Of a stretch of 64,000 bases of DNA, positions 36,053 through 45,006 are shown in pieces. This stretch comes from Symploca sp. SIO3C6. GTDB taxonomy: Bacteria; Cyanobacteriota; Cyanobacteriia; Cyanobacteriales; Coleofasciculaceae. The DNA is taken from assembly GCA_010692425.1 (NCBI GenBank), contig JAAHHJ010000025.1:25916-89915 (forward strand), written 5' to 3'. Within the stretch, counting starts at the first letter, position 1, and each line of letters begins with the position of its first letter. The notes under the pieces were generated by a model, which saw nothing but the letters and a program-made list of their open reading frames with translations, made no database searches and was not told the origin of the DNA. The position numbers and the translations under genes are program-made.

Positions 36053-39037
36053 TCATATTTTTATACTATAATCTTCTCTGTTTCTAGTGAGATTAGGATT
36101 ATAGCAAGGGTCACTTGTGATTATTATGTTCCATTTACTCTGCATATATTGAGTCTCCTTAATAAATCGAGCTAGTTTGCCAGTAGTATCATCACTGCCT
36201 CGACTCTTTGACTCATAATGATATAGAACTACATGAGGCAAGTAAATATTTCTGTATCCTTTTTCTACTAACTTGAAACAAAAGTCAACATCATTGAATG
36301 CAACTGCTAAATCTTCATCAAGCCCCCCAACTTCTTCAAATACATTCCGCCTGCACATCAAACATGCTGCTGTAACAGCTGAGAAATTATTAACCGTTTT
36401 AATGTGACTAAAATAACCTTGAGAACTAGTTGGAAAGTATTTATGACTATGACCTGCAACTCCACCAATACCAGCGACTACACCGGCATGCTGGATAGTA
36501 TTATCTGGATACAAAAGTAAAGCACCTACAGCTCCTACAGATGGTCTTTGAGCTTGCTCAAGCATTGCATTAATCCAGTCAGGTGTTACTACTTCTGTAT
36601 CATTATTTAAAAATAAAAGATACTTGCCTCTTGCCTTTTTAACCGCTAAATTGTTGATTTTTGAATAATTAAAAGGAATATTTAAGGAATAGTAGTTGAG
36701 TTTATCTGGCTCTCTTGTTTGCCACTTGTTCATAACTTCAATCGCTTGCACTTCGGTGCTGCCATTATCTATTAAAATAACTTCATAATTTTCATATGTA
36801 GTGCTTTCAAAAATAGAATTTAAGCATTTATCAAGCATCTCTCCTAAATTTTTGGTTGGGATAATGATGCTGACTAAATCATAATGTTTGATGTCATATC
36901 TAACAATGTGATAATCTACAGAACCTGGAGCAGCAGTTACGATCCCTGGTTCCCCTCTTCTGTGGATGGCTTCTGAGATTGCTTTTTTAGCTGCTTCAAC
37001 AGCATAGTTTTTACTATCTAAGCTACTAGCAGTAGAATTAGTATGCATACGCCAGTGGTACAAAATTTTGGGTATGTGAAATATATTCTCAGTCTTTTCA
37101 GTAAATCTTAAGACAAAATCATAATCCTGACTTCCTTCATAACCAACTCTAAACCCACCTATCTCGTTTACTATTGAGCGCCTATAGGTTCCTAGATGGC
37201 AAGTATACATCCGAGACAAGAATGAATCTGGACACCAATCTGGTTTAAAGAATGGATCTCTGAGTCGATTTTGTTCATCAATTTTATCTTCATCGGAATA
37301 GATCATATCTGCTTCCGGATGCCGATTTAGTAGTAGAACTACTTCATACAAAGCATCTGGAGTTAGTAAATCATCATGATCTAGTAAGGCAATAAACTCC
37401 CCTGTTGCTATTTCTATCGCTGAGTTGGAGGCATGGGAGATATGACCATTTTCGGTTCTGAAAACAACTTTAATCCGAGGGTCTTTGGAGACGTATTCCT
37501 CTAAAATTGACCTAATATAAGGTTCGGTTGAGGCATCATCAGCAATGCACAACTCCCAGTAGGAATAAACCTGATTCAAGACAGAATCTATCGCCTGCCG
37601 CAAAAAATACTCAGGAGTGTTAAAAACAGGCACAATTAAACTAATTACAGGTTTATAACTAAATGTTTCTACTGTTTGAGTTAGCTTGCACAATTCTGCT
37701 TGATCAGGGTAGTTTTTGAGTAACCATTTTTGATAGTTAACATCATCACTATGAGGAATTTCTGGTGGTATTTCCAGCGGAAGTGTCGGAGCTTCAAATT
37801 TTTGAGACAATACTTTAAGTAATTTGCTTAACGCATACTTAAGTCCCTTAACTCTTAAAACTGCGAATAGGTACTTTCCTCGTGACCATAAATTACCTGG
37901 TTCTAAACTAATGTCTTCAGCTAAACCAAAAGTGGATCTAAATTTAAACCATAAACTTCGCAATTGCCAAAACTTGCTACTTTCCATGGCAGTAATAACT
38001 ACTTGCGACCGCTCCAATTCTACTTTAGTCTGCTGTAGCTGAGATTGCGACCGCTCCAATTCTAATTGAGTCTGCTGTAGCTGAGATTGTGACCGCTCCA
38101 ATTCTAATTGAGTCTGCTGTAGCTGAGATTGTGATCGCTCCAATTCTAATTGAGTCTGCTGTTGTTGATAGTTAGAGAGCTTCAAATCTTTTTCTAAGGT
38201 GCGCACCTCTAACCAATCTTGAAGAACCCATGCTTTGTATGACGGCAACTCAACAGGTTCGTTATCTAAAAATGAGAGTGCATAGTTAGTGTAGTTGGCT
38301 CTAGCGTTGAGTTGTTGATATAGATCAAAAGCCTCAGTAAAATGATGCTTGATTAAAGTAGATCGATGGGAACTAGATATCTGGTCATTAAGTAATGCCT
38401 CTTCGTACAAAGATGCTACAGAGCCTGTAGAAATTTTTAGTTTATTGGTAACTGTTTCGAGTAAAATTGTTGAACTTAACGCTATTTGTTTAATATTTAA
38501 AATTACACATTGTTCTGGAAATTTATCATAAAAATCTATGATTGCTTGATTATAATTAACCCATATATCTACAGCTAAATTAGGGTTTTTATAAAAAACT
38601 TCATCACTTCGACGATATAGAGAATCAATAACTTCCCATGGGGAACGATAAACTAACAAAAACTTAGCTTCCGGAATTAGGTCATGCCAAAAATTTAGAA
38701 AAAGAGTTGTTCGGGGGTCTTTCCATCCCCAAGTTGATTTTGAAGACCTTTTTTGAATAATTGATTTGGCTTGAGCTAAATATTGTTCTTGAACCTGAAT
38801 GCTTCTGTGTAAAGTCCAACCCTCTTTACTAATTCCCTGAGAGTGGAAAACACTTTCGTGAAATTCAACAAAATCTAAATCTTCAAAGTGACCTTTGAGA
38901 TTACTCTTGCCTGCACCCATTAATCGTTGTCCTATATCCACTCCTGCACTCTGAAGCAAGGAAGCAGTAAGAGAAGTTCCCGAACGGTGCATTCCCGCAA
39001 TTACTAAGATATTTTTTTTGAATGCTGATGCCTTCAC
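36053..39037 (-). CDS. Sulfotransferase / coiled-coil / double GT2 fusion
   Basis: 994 aa. (1) Residues ~1-250: sulfotransferase fold with PAPS 5' loop IAGMHRSGTSLTASLL and 3' phosphate site LLVYRSPWEVIDSLYRR. (2) ~285-345: coiled coil of 14-residue repeats QQTQLELERSQSQL. (3) ~445-650: GT2 A domain VISLIVPVFNTPEYFLRQAI, IADDAST, ALLDHDDLLTPDAL, then YSDEDKID. (4) ~710-960: second GT2 domain LVSIIIPTKNLGEMLDKC, LIDNGSTE, LFLNNDTEVV, FNDVDFCFKL. Such double-GT2 proteins build O-antigen-like chains; the fused sulfotransferase would add sulfate to the same glycan (inference). Upstream neighbour is the Wzt ATPase, 24 bp away. Confidence 0.9.
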   Translation of the reverse strand: MKASAFKKNILVIAGMHRSGTSLTASLLQSAGVDIGQRLMGAGKSNLKGHFEDLDFVEFHESVFHSQGISKEGWTLHRSIQVQEQYLAQAKSIIQKRSSKSTWGWKDPRTTLFLNFWHDLIPEAKFLLVYRSPWEVIDSLYRRSDEVFYKNPNLAVDIWVNYNQAIIDFYDKFPEQCVILNIKQIALSSTILLETVTNKLKISTGSVASLYEEALLNDQISSSHRSTLIKHHFTEAFDLYQQLNARANYTNYALSFLDNEPVELPSYKAWVLQDWLEVRTLEKDLKLSNYQQQQTQLELERSQSQLQQTQLELERSQSQLQQTQLELERSQSQLQQTKVELERSQVVITAMESSKFWQLRSLWFKFRSTFGLAEDISLEPGNLWSRGKYLFAVLRVKGLKYALSKLLKVLSQKFEAPTLPLEIPPEIPHSDDVNYQKWLLKNYPDQAELCKLTQTVETFSYKPVISLIVPVFNTPEYFLRQAIDSVLNQVYSYWELCIADDASTEPYIRSILEEYVSKDPRIKVVFRTENGHISHASNSAIEIATGEFIALLDHDDLLTPDALYEVVLLLNRHPEADMIYSDEDKIDEQNRLRDPFFKPDWCPDSFLSRMYTCHLGTYRRSIVNEIGGFRVGYEGSQDYDFVLRFTEKTENIFHIPKILYHWRMHTNSTASSLDSKNYAVEAAKKAISEAIHRRGEPGIVTAAPGSVDYHIVRYDIKHYDLVSIIIPTKNLGEMLDKCLNSIFESTTYENYEVILIDNGSTEVQAIEVMNKWQTREPDKLNYYSLNIPFNYSKINNLAVKKARGKYLLFLNNDTEVVTPDWINAMLEQAQRPSVGAVGALLLYPDNTIQHAGVVAGIGGVAGHSHKYFPTSSQGYFSHIKTVNNFSAVTAACLMCRRNVFEEVGGLDEDLAVAFNDVDFCFKLVEKGYRNIYLPHVVLYHYESKSRGSDDTTGKLARFIKETQYMQSKWNIIITSDPCYNPNLTRNREDYSIKI
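38020..38165 (-). repeat. 42-bp tandem repeat in the fusion gene
   Basis: About three and a half units of a 42-bp repeat (GACCGCTCCAATTCTAATTG core) with single-base differences. It encodes the 14-residue heptad-like units of the coiled coil. The multiple of three keeps the frame if unit number changes. Confidence 0.9.
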
Positions 39038-39061
39038 AACAACGATTCCTGCTCGCTTAAA

Positions 39062-40432
39062 CTAGGCACTAACTTGCTGTTGACTGATCAATACCTTTGG
39101 TTCTATTTGAAAATCAACTATGGCAGTGGAGAGGATATCTTCCTCCATTTGGACTCTAAACATCGCTGCATCAATACAGCGATGGAGATAGACTTCTGCA
39201 TGATCTATATAACCAAGTACACCAGCATTTAAAAAGTATACTCCAGGCAGAAGATAACAATTAAATTTGAATTTAACTTGAACCACACTTCCTGGCTCGA
39301 TGTATTCAATACCATGAGTTACAGGATGGGAAGCAGCGCCACCTAGTTCTAATCCGTTAATCGTTTTGAGCAGCATGCCAAATCTTACTTTATAGGCTGC
39401 CTCGTCAAATCTCACTGAATAATGATAAACATACTCAGTGTTTCTACAGAGAACATTTACAACTTTTTCCTCAGAATTAGTAATGTAACAGCCTTCAATT
39501 TTGGTGCCGCGAGCCACATAAGAAATTGTGCTTTTGGGGATTAGACCAGAATCATAAGAAGACTCAGTTTTATATTTTTTAGTCTGCCGATGCTTGAGTT
39601 CATTTTCCTGAAGGAAGTAAATCTTTTCTAGATTGTGCTTAGACTCTTGACAATTGAAATATCTCATTTCCTGCCGCAAGACTTCTAGTTTGTCAGCAGG
39701 AGCATAGGCTAGTTTGTGGTATTTAGAAATCACTGACTTGGGAGAGCCACTAAGCAATAATTCGCCGCTATCGATTAAAACGGCACGATTACATAACTCG
39801 ATAACTGAAGAAGCTGAATGGGAAACAAATAAGATTGTTCCCCCTCGCTCTTGAATAGACTGGATACGAGCAAAGCACTTGCGCTGGAAAACTTCATCTC
39901 CAACTGCCAGCGCTTCATCTACTACTAAAATGTCAGGTTCAACGCTAGTAGCAACGGCAAAGGCCAGTCGGACAAACATACCACTGGAGTAGGTTTTAAC
40001 CGGTTGATCAATAAAATCTCCAATATCTGCAAATGCAGCAATTTGATCAAACTTGGCTTCGATATCTTGCTGAGATAAACCTAGTAGCCTACCATTGAAG
40101 AAGACGTTCTGACGCCCCGTAAACTCTGGGTTAAATCCGCTACCCAGTTCTAACAACGCCGAAACTCGACCTTTGACCTTAACTTCACCTGTCGTCGGCG
40201 TGAGGGTACCGACCAGAATTTGGAGGAGGGTACTTTTGCCAGAGCCATTGCGTCCTACAATCCCTAAAGTCTGACCTTTAGGGACTTCTAGGTTAATATT
40301 CTGTAGTGCCCAAAACTCATCCGCCCTGCTTTTACCCGGCAATAGCAAATCTTTGAGCCGGTCTGCAGGTCGTGCGTATCGCTTAAAGCACTTCGAGACA
40401 CTCTTCAGAGAAATCGCAAGTTCACTCATCAC
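39062..40432 (-). CDS. ABC transporter ATPase for polysaccharide export (Wzt type)
   Basis: 456 aa. ATPase part: Walker A VGRNGSGKSTLLQ (~57), Q-loop region NVFFNGRLLGL, signature YSSGMFVRLAFAVA, Walker B ILVVDEALAVGDEVFQRKCF, switch VSHSA. The C-terminal ~170 residues form the beta-rich Wzt carbohydrate-binding domain, which in O-antigen exporters recognises the chain terminus. No permease is next to it; the only ABC-2 permease of this class in the window is at 62375-63223, on the same strand but at the far end. It heads the run to the sulfotransferase fusion. Confidence 0.93.
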   Translation of the reverse strand: MMSELAISLKSVSKCFKRYARPADRLKDLLLPGKSRADEFWALQNINLEVPKGQTLGIVGRNGSGKSTLLQILVGTLTPTTGEVKVKGRVSALLELGSGFNPEFTGRQNVFFNGRLLGLSQQDIEAKFDQIAAFADIGDFIDQPVKTYSSGMFVRLAFAVATSVEPDILVVDEALAVGDEVFQRKCFARIQSIQERGGTILFVSHSASSVIELCNRAVLIDSGELLLSGSPKSVISKYHKLAYAPADKLEVLRQEMRYFNCQESKHNLEKIYFLQENELKHRQTKKYKTESSYDSGLIPKSTISYVARGTKIEGCYITNSEEKVVNVLCRNTEYVYHYSVRFDEAAYKVRFGMLLKTINGLELGGAASHPVTHGIEYIEPGSVVQVKFKFNCYLLPGVYFLNAGVLGYIDHAEVYLHRCIDAAMFRVQMEEDILSTAIVDFQIEPKVLISQQQVSA

Positions 40433-40558
40433 ACACTATTGTCGTGAAAACCACGACTCGAACACACACACACAACCTAACAATACCTCAGCCAATGATG
40501 CAAGTCACTGTCAATAAGCCTATATTGTCACATGAGGCTTTAAGGGAATTATTCAAGT

Positions 40559-40650
40559 TTCGGTTAGAAGTGTGGGAAGTGTGGGAGGAGGAAGTAAAGG
40601 GTGGGGAGATTTTTGTATACACTATTTCCTCCCTACCCTCCTACACCCTC
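40559..40650. repeat. Dispersed intergenic repeat with TTTTTGTATACACT core, copy 2
   Basis: Same architecture as 25948-26040: TCGGTTAGA, a G-rich GTGTGGGA arm, GGGGAGATTTTTGTATACACT, then CCTCCCTACCCTCC. It fills the gap between the ATPase gene and the O-antigen ligase gene and can fold as an imperfect hairpin. Confidence 0.65.
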
Positions 40651-40694
40651 TTATTTCCCTTCTCTATTTCAATCCCTGCTCTCTACCCCCTACT

Positions 40695-42062
40695 TCAGTC
40701 TTTAGTAGGTGAAAGACGCCTTTTTGTTGCAGCTGCATAAGGTATCGCTAGGCAAATGCAAAATAAACTAATGAGTCGATAAGAATGTAAGATTGCTAGA
40801 GCAAAACAGCTCATAATTATCCCAGAAATAGCTGCTACCAGAAAACCAAAAATTATATATTTTTCACCTTTATATTCACTAGAATAGTTTACCAACTTAC
40901 GGATAGATACAAAGACGATATATCCGATCACACCAGATAGCACTAAGGTAAAAGGTATGCCGATTTCAGATGCTAGTTGTAGAAATATATTGTGCGCGTG
41001 GTTCACTCCGTAGGTTTGAGTTCCTAGTCGCCTTTCACACTCTTGGGGCATATTGCCAATCGCCCAGCCCATCCAAGGCTTTTCTCTAATTAGATCAATT
41101 GTGCATTGATAAAATTCAATTCTCTTGTTTTCAGTTGATATTGACATATTGGATAGTCTTGACCAGAGCATCGTAGGAATTATCCTTCTGAATGCTAATG
41201 TCAACCAACCCAATTCATACAGAGAAATAGATATAGATATCAAGATGGTCGATGTCGCGATCGCTAGAAATTTCGATTTACTATATATGGTGAAAGAAAT
41301 TATGATTAATACAAATAAAATAAAGGCATTTTTTGAGCCTGACCAAGATAGCATTAATAAAAGCAGGAAGCTACAAAATAAGATGATAAGTAGCCTTGTT
41401 AATTCCCCATTAATAATTTCTGGAAGTTGCTCATTGTCATCAAATTCAGGTGAATTCCAAAAAACCATATTATTGATTTCACTCAAGAGCAAACCAATGG
41501 CTACACCCAAGACTAAGACACAATAAAACCCTAGTAGATTAGGATTGCCAAGACCAGCTGATAGTCTGACGCCCAAATATTCTATAGATATTTTAATGAC
41601 TGCAAAATACTCATAGGGATAAAAAAAAGATTTACCTTGCCAGTCCCAGTACTTTTCTCCCAATGCCACAATAAAGACTGGCAAAGCTGTCAAAACAAAA
41701 GACCAGGCAATAATTTTAAGCTCTGAAGCTTTGTATGGTCGAAGACTGATTAGAAAGAAAAAGGCAAAAAAGAAAAGGTAATCTATAAGTGTTACGGGAT
41801 AAATCATGGGTTGAGTTATCGAGTGAATTCCCCATCCCCAGGAAGCACCTGTTCTGAAAATCATCCAGATGGACAAAATTATCAAGGAGCTAGCAATTAA
41901 AGTTGGCTCTCTTGTTAATGATTTGTAATTGAAGCTCAAGGCTGAGACCAAAATAGCACCAAAATAGAGTGCTATACAAAAATAAGGACTAATTGGAAGG
42001 ACTAAAGTGCCCAGGGCTAAGAAGGCACAGTAATTAGGTAGTCGCGACCTTAATTTAGTCAT
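40695..42062 (-). CDS. O-antigen ligase/polymerase family membrane protein
   Basis: 455 aa with about 11 hydrophobic segments. The large periplasmic loop near residues 300-355 carries TENKRIEFYQCTIDLIREKPWMGWAIGN and YGVNHAHNIFLQLASEIG, the Wzy_C/WaaL signature with the catalytic His pair (HAHN). It polymerises repeat units or ligates chains to a carrier. Its start codon overlaps the stop of the upstream dehydratase by 4 bp, so it is coupled with it. A second Wzy-like protein is encoded at 47183. Which is polymerase and which is ligase is not decidable from sequence. Confidence 0.85.
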   Translation of the reverse strand: MTKLRSRLPNYCAFLALGTLVLPISPYFCIALYFGAILVSALSFNYKSLTREPTLIASSLIILSIWMIFRTGASWGWGIHSITQPMIYPVTLIDYLFFFAFFFLISLRPYKASELKIIAWSFVLTALPVFIVALGEKYWDWQGKSFFYPYEYFAVIKISIEYLGVRLSAGLGNPNLLGFYCVLVLGVAIGLLLSEINNMVFWNSPEFDDNEQLPEIINGELTRLLIILFCSFLLLLMLSWSGSKNAFILFVLIIISFTIYSKSKFLAIATSTILISISISLYELGWLTLAFRRIIPTMLWSRLSNMSISTENKRIEFYQCTIDLIREKPWMGWAIGNMPQECERRLGTQTYGVNHAHNIFLQLASEIGIPFTLVLSGVIGYIVFVSIRKLVNYSSEYKGEKYIIFGFLVAAISGIIMSCFALAILHSYRLISLFCICLAIPYAAATKRRLSPTKD

Positions 42063-44011
42063 AAATACATTTTTCTATTTATTCCTGGTGATTCTAGGAG
42101 CTGCATGCAATACTGTGAGCTCTGCCAAAGTTCATCTGCTGATAAGTTATTATTGACGGCCTCCGAGAGAGTGCTAATTGCTTCTGATAAGACTATTGTG
42201 GATAGGTTTTGGCTAGAAACTGCCATGATTTGGGGATGTGCTGTAGAAATAACCTGTTCATGATTATTAACTAATGATTCATGAAGTTTTTCTCCTGGAC
42301 GCAAGCCAGTAATCTCAATCGGTATATCAACCTCTGGGGTTAAACCTGCTAGTTTGATCATTTGTTGGGCTAGGTCAATAATTTTTACTGGCTTACCCAT
42401 ATCTAAAATTAGAGTCTGACCCGATTGTCCCACTGCTAGGCTTTGAATCACTAATTGAGAAGCCTCGGGAGTAGTCATAAAATAACGAGTCATTGAGCCG
42501 TCAGTAACTGTTACAGGGCCTCCTCGATCAATTTGGGCTTTGAAGATCGGCACTACACTGCCACGACTGCCAAGGACATTGCCAAACCGCACCACGAGAA
42601 AGCGAGTACGGCTGAAAGTAGCAGAGGCTTTGACCATTAGTTCTGCCAGACGCTTGCTCAAACCCATAAAATTACAGGGATCAACGGCTTTATCGGTAGA
42701 AATGAGGACAAAGGCTTTGACGCCATATTGATCAGCTAGTTGGGCCAGATGAGCCGAGCCCAGAGAATTGTTCTCTAGAGCTTCGGTGGGGTTACCCTGC
42801 ATTAAGGGAACGTGTTTATGGGCAGCAGCATGAAAGATTATTTCCGGTTTCCAGGTGGAGAATATTTTGTCAATCCGGCTTTGATGGCGGATATCGGCGA
42901 TTATCGGGATGGCGTTGAGACTGGGGAAGTCTCGGTGCAATTCCTGCTTGATATTGAAAATACTGTTTTCACCACGTCCCAACAGTAGCAGGTGTTTTGG
43001 CTCTAGACGAGCTAACTGGCGACAGATTTCCGAGCCAATACTGCCGCCAGCACCAGTGACGAGAACAGTACTTTGCAGGATTTGCGATCGCGCTGAGGGA
43101 AATTGCGAGTTAAACTCTTCAGATAGGTCAAGTCTAATCTCAGGACGTCCTAGGATATCTTGGATTTGGATTTTTCTAGCTTGGCGTGTGAGATTACGGT
43201 CATCGAGAATCTCTGCTTGTCCTGGTAGGACTTTGAGTTTCACTGGTGTGCCGTGAGCTAGATTAACTAATTTTCGTATTTGTGATGCTTTAGCAGAGGG
43301 CATGGAAATCAGTACTTCATCAGCTCTGAAGCGTTGGGCGATTTCTACCATCTGGGAAGTCTGACCCAAAACTGATATCCCTTCTACTTTACGTCCGATT
43401 TTGGTTGGGTCATCATCGATAAATCCGATAATTTTCAAATTCAGTTGGGGATTTTGTCGTGCTTCTTGGACGATTTGGAAACCTGCCATGCCTGCTCCCA
43501 CCAGCAGCACTCTTTTATAATTTCTTTGGGATCGCTTTTTCAGAAAGGGACGGCGGAAGTATAGACTGATTTGGCGTTGCTGGAGGAACCAACGGCGAGC
43601 ATAACGCAGGGCAATCATCTGCATTAGGCAAAAACTCCAGTCAATTGCTGCAACACCTAGGGGAATCCCAGAGAAGGTTTGAAAACGGGGAATAATTAGG
43701 CGGGTGGTGACTAGAACTAGCAGGGAATAGAAACTGACAGCATTGAATATGGAGGTAGCGTCTTTAAGACCAAACAGACGCCAGACTTGCTTATAGAGTC
43801 CAAAAATAGTCTGAAGGAACAAACGTCCAGGGATGGCTAGCAAGGGCAGCATCCAGGCTAGAGTTTGATGAGTGGCTGGAATATCTCCTTCAAAGCGAAT
43901 TAGGAAGGCGAGGCTACAAGCAAACCAGGCAACGAAACTATCAAGGCTGAGTTGTCCGAGTCGGTATACAGAGGGAAATATTGCTCGCTTAGGCATGAAA
44001 GTTATTCCCAA
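42059..44011 (-). CDS. FlaA1/WbpM-type nucleotide-sugar 4,6-dehydratase, membrane-anchored
   Basis: 650 aa. Four N-terminal membrane helices (~20-135), a CoA-binding-like Rossmann domain (VLLVGAGMAGFQIVQEA ~168), then the SDR catalytic domain (VLVTGAGGSIGSEICRQL ~313; FHAAAHKHVPLM; STDKAVDPCNFMGLSKRLAE). The Ser/Met/Lys triad, with Met in place of Tyr, is the hallmark of the WbpM/PglF/CapD group, which makes UDP-4-keto-6-deoxy-GlcNAc-type products. The frame also has an internal ATG at 43996 (MPKRAIF), a likely alternative start. It opens the path to deoxyamino sugars in this locus. Confidence 0.93.
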   Translation of the reverse strand: MGITFMPKRAIFPSVYRLGQLSLDSFVAWFACSLAFLIRFEGDIPATHQTLAWMLPLLAIPGRLFLQTIFGLYKQVWRLFGLKDATSIFNAVSFYSLLVLVTTRLIIPRFQTFSGIPLGVAAIDWSFCLMQMIALRYARRWFLQQRQISLYFRRPFLKKRSQRNYKRVLLVGAGMAGFQIVQEARQNPQLNLKIIGFIDDDPTKIGRKVEGISVLGQTSQMVEIAQRFRADEVLISMPSAKASQIRKLVNLAHGTPVKLKVLPGQAEILDDRNLTRQARKIQIQDILGRPEIRLDLSEEFNSQFPSARSQILQSTVLVTGAGGSIGSEICRQLARLEPKHLLLLGRGENSIFNIKQELHRDFPSLNAIPIIADIRHQSRIDKIFSTWKPEIIFHAAAHKHVPLMQGNPTEALENNSLGSAHLAQLADQYGVKAFVLISTDKAVDPCNFMGLSKRLAELMVKASATFSRTRFLVVRFGNVLGSRGSVVPIFKAQIDRGGPVTVTDGSMTRYFMTTPEASQLVIQSLAVGQSGQTLILDMGKPVKIIDLAQQMIKLAGLTPEVDIPIEITGLRPGEKLHESLVNNHEQVISTAHPQIMAVSSQNLSTIVLSEAISTLSEAVNNNLSADELWQSSQYCMQLLESPGINRKMYL

Positions 44012-44044
44012 GACTAGGGCAGCAACTTCTAAGGATACCGTTGC

Positions 44045-44938
44045 TTATGCATCTGGGCTAGTGTGAGGTTTCTTTTGAGACAGTTCCTTTTTGAGGTGGG
44101 GGATTTGTTCGCGGATGATGGCGGCGAGGACAGCTACCATGAAGCTAGCAATGATCGCAAGCACTATTATTTGTAATAGGGAGCGCATTGGTTTCATCTC
44201 GTATTCGGTCACAATCTTGATAGAGATGACTTTAGAGGTAAAATTAGCAAGATTGTTTTGGGCTGGCTTGAGATATTGCTTATCAAATTCTAGGGCAGTA
44301 ATGGTAGTAATTTGGTTAGTGCGTTTGCTTTCTAGGGCTTCTAGTCGGAAGGCGAGGGCTTCTTGGCTCAATGTAGTTTGAGGACTCTGGGTATTGCCGC
44401 TAATGGCAGGGCGGACTTTCACAATTTCTTGTTCGAGTTGAGCTAAAATCTTTTTGTTCTTGTTGATCGCTAGGTCTATGTTTTGCAGGCTATTTGCTGC
44501 GGTTTCAGCCACTGTTGCTTGCAACTGGGCTGCCAGCAGAGTAGTAACGTTGGAGCCAGCTTTGTCTAAGTAAGTGGTATCTGGCGAGTTCAGAGTCAGC
44601 TCAATCTGCTGAGTCTGGGTGTTATATTTGGCTCTAGCATCAATTTCGTCTATCTCTTCGTAGTGATGTTTTAGGAGTTCGACGGTGAGGTTACTGGCTT
44701 GGTTGATGTTGATGCCTGGTATTCCTGTAACAGGTAATTCTACAGGTTTAGCTGACAGATTTAACTGTTTCTGGTATCGTTGGGGCTGGAGTAGGGAGAG
44801 GGTAATTGCTAGTGCTGACAACACTAATGTAGTTAGCCCAATGAATCTAAGGTTGTAGCTTACAAACCAAATGCTATCAGCAAATATCGAAATTTCATCT
44901 TCCTCTGGAACTTCTGAGGCTCTAATCTGCTTTACCAA
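44045..44938 (-). CDS. Wzz-like chain-length determinant
   Basis: 297 aa with the polysaccharide co-polymerase layout: a membrane helix at ~32-50, a long periplasmic part rich in coiled coil (about residues 55-240), and a second helix at ~250-270. LQPQRYQKQLNLSA after helix 1 is where Wzz proteins have a proline-rich turn. There is no tyrosine-kinase domain, so this is a stand-alone PCP. It would set chain length together with a Wzy. It is the first gene of the left arm and starts 68 bp from the divergent flippase gene. Confidence 0.75.
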   Translation of the reverse strand: MVKQIRASEVPEEDEISIFADSIWFVSYNLRFIGLTTLVLSALAITLSLLQPQRYQKQLNLSAKPVELPVTGIPGININQASNLTVELLKHHYEEIDEIDARAKYNTQTQQIELTLNSPDTTYLDKAGSNVTTLLAAQLQATVAETAANSLQNIDLAINKNKKILAQLEQEIVKVRPAISGNTQSPQTTLSQEALAFRLEALESKRTNQITTITALEFDKQYLKPAQNNLANFTSKVISIKIVTEYEMKPMRSLLQIIVLAIIASFMVAVLAAIIREQIPHLKKELSQKKPHTSPDA

Positions 44939-45006
44939 ATAACTGACCTCCTAATAATTGATGTCAAAATTAACATAAAAGGCTGTTTCTAAATAAGCAG
45001 GAGCAA
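44939..45006. promoter_or_regulatory. 68-bp divergent promoter region between the two arms
   Basis: The only DNA between the starts of the Wzz-like and flippase genes. Both long arms of the locus (to ~30.6 kb and to ~62.4 kb) could be driven from here. A TTGATG...TAAAAG pair is visible on the plus strand, weak as a promoter match. An AGGAG ribosome site precedes the GTG at 45007. Confidence 0.35.

Noticed and set aside
38020..38165. Regular repeats suggestive of a CRISPR array
   Set aside because: The 42-bp units are contiguous without spacers and encode a coiled coil in frame.
40444..40740. 98-codon plus-strand ORF between the Wzt ATPase and the O-antigen ligase
   Set aside because: Overlaps the dispersed repeat and the 3' end of the ligase gene; composition (THTHN, GGEIFVYT, SSLPSY) follows repeat sequence and has no family match.
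41125..41526. 133-codon plus-strand ORF inside the O-antigen ligase region
   Set aside because: Antisense shadow of a membrane protein gene; no ribosome site or domain.
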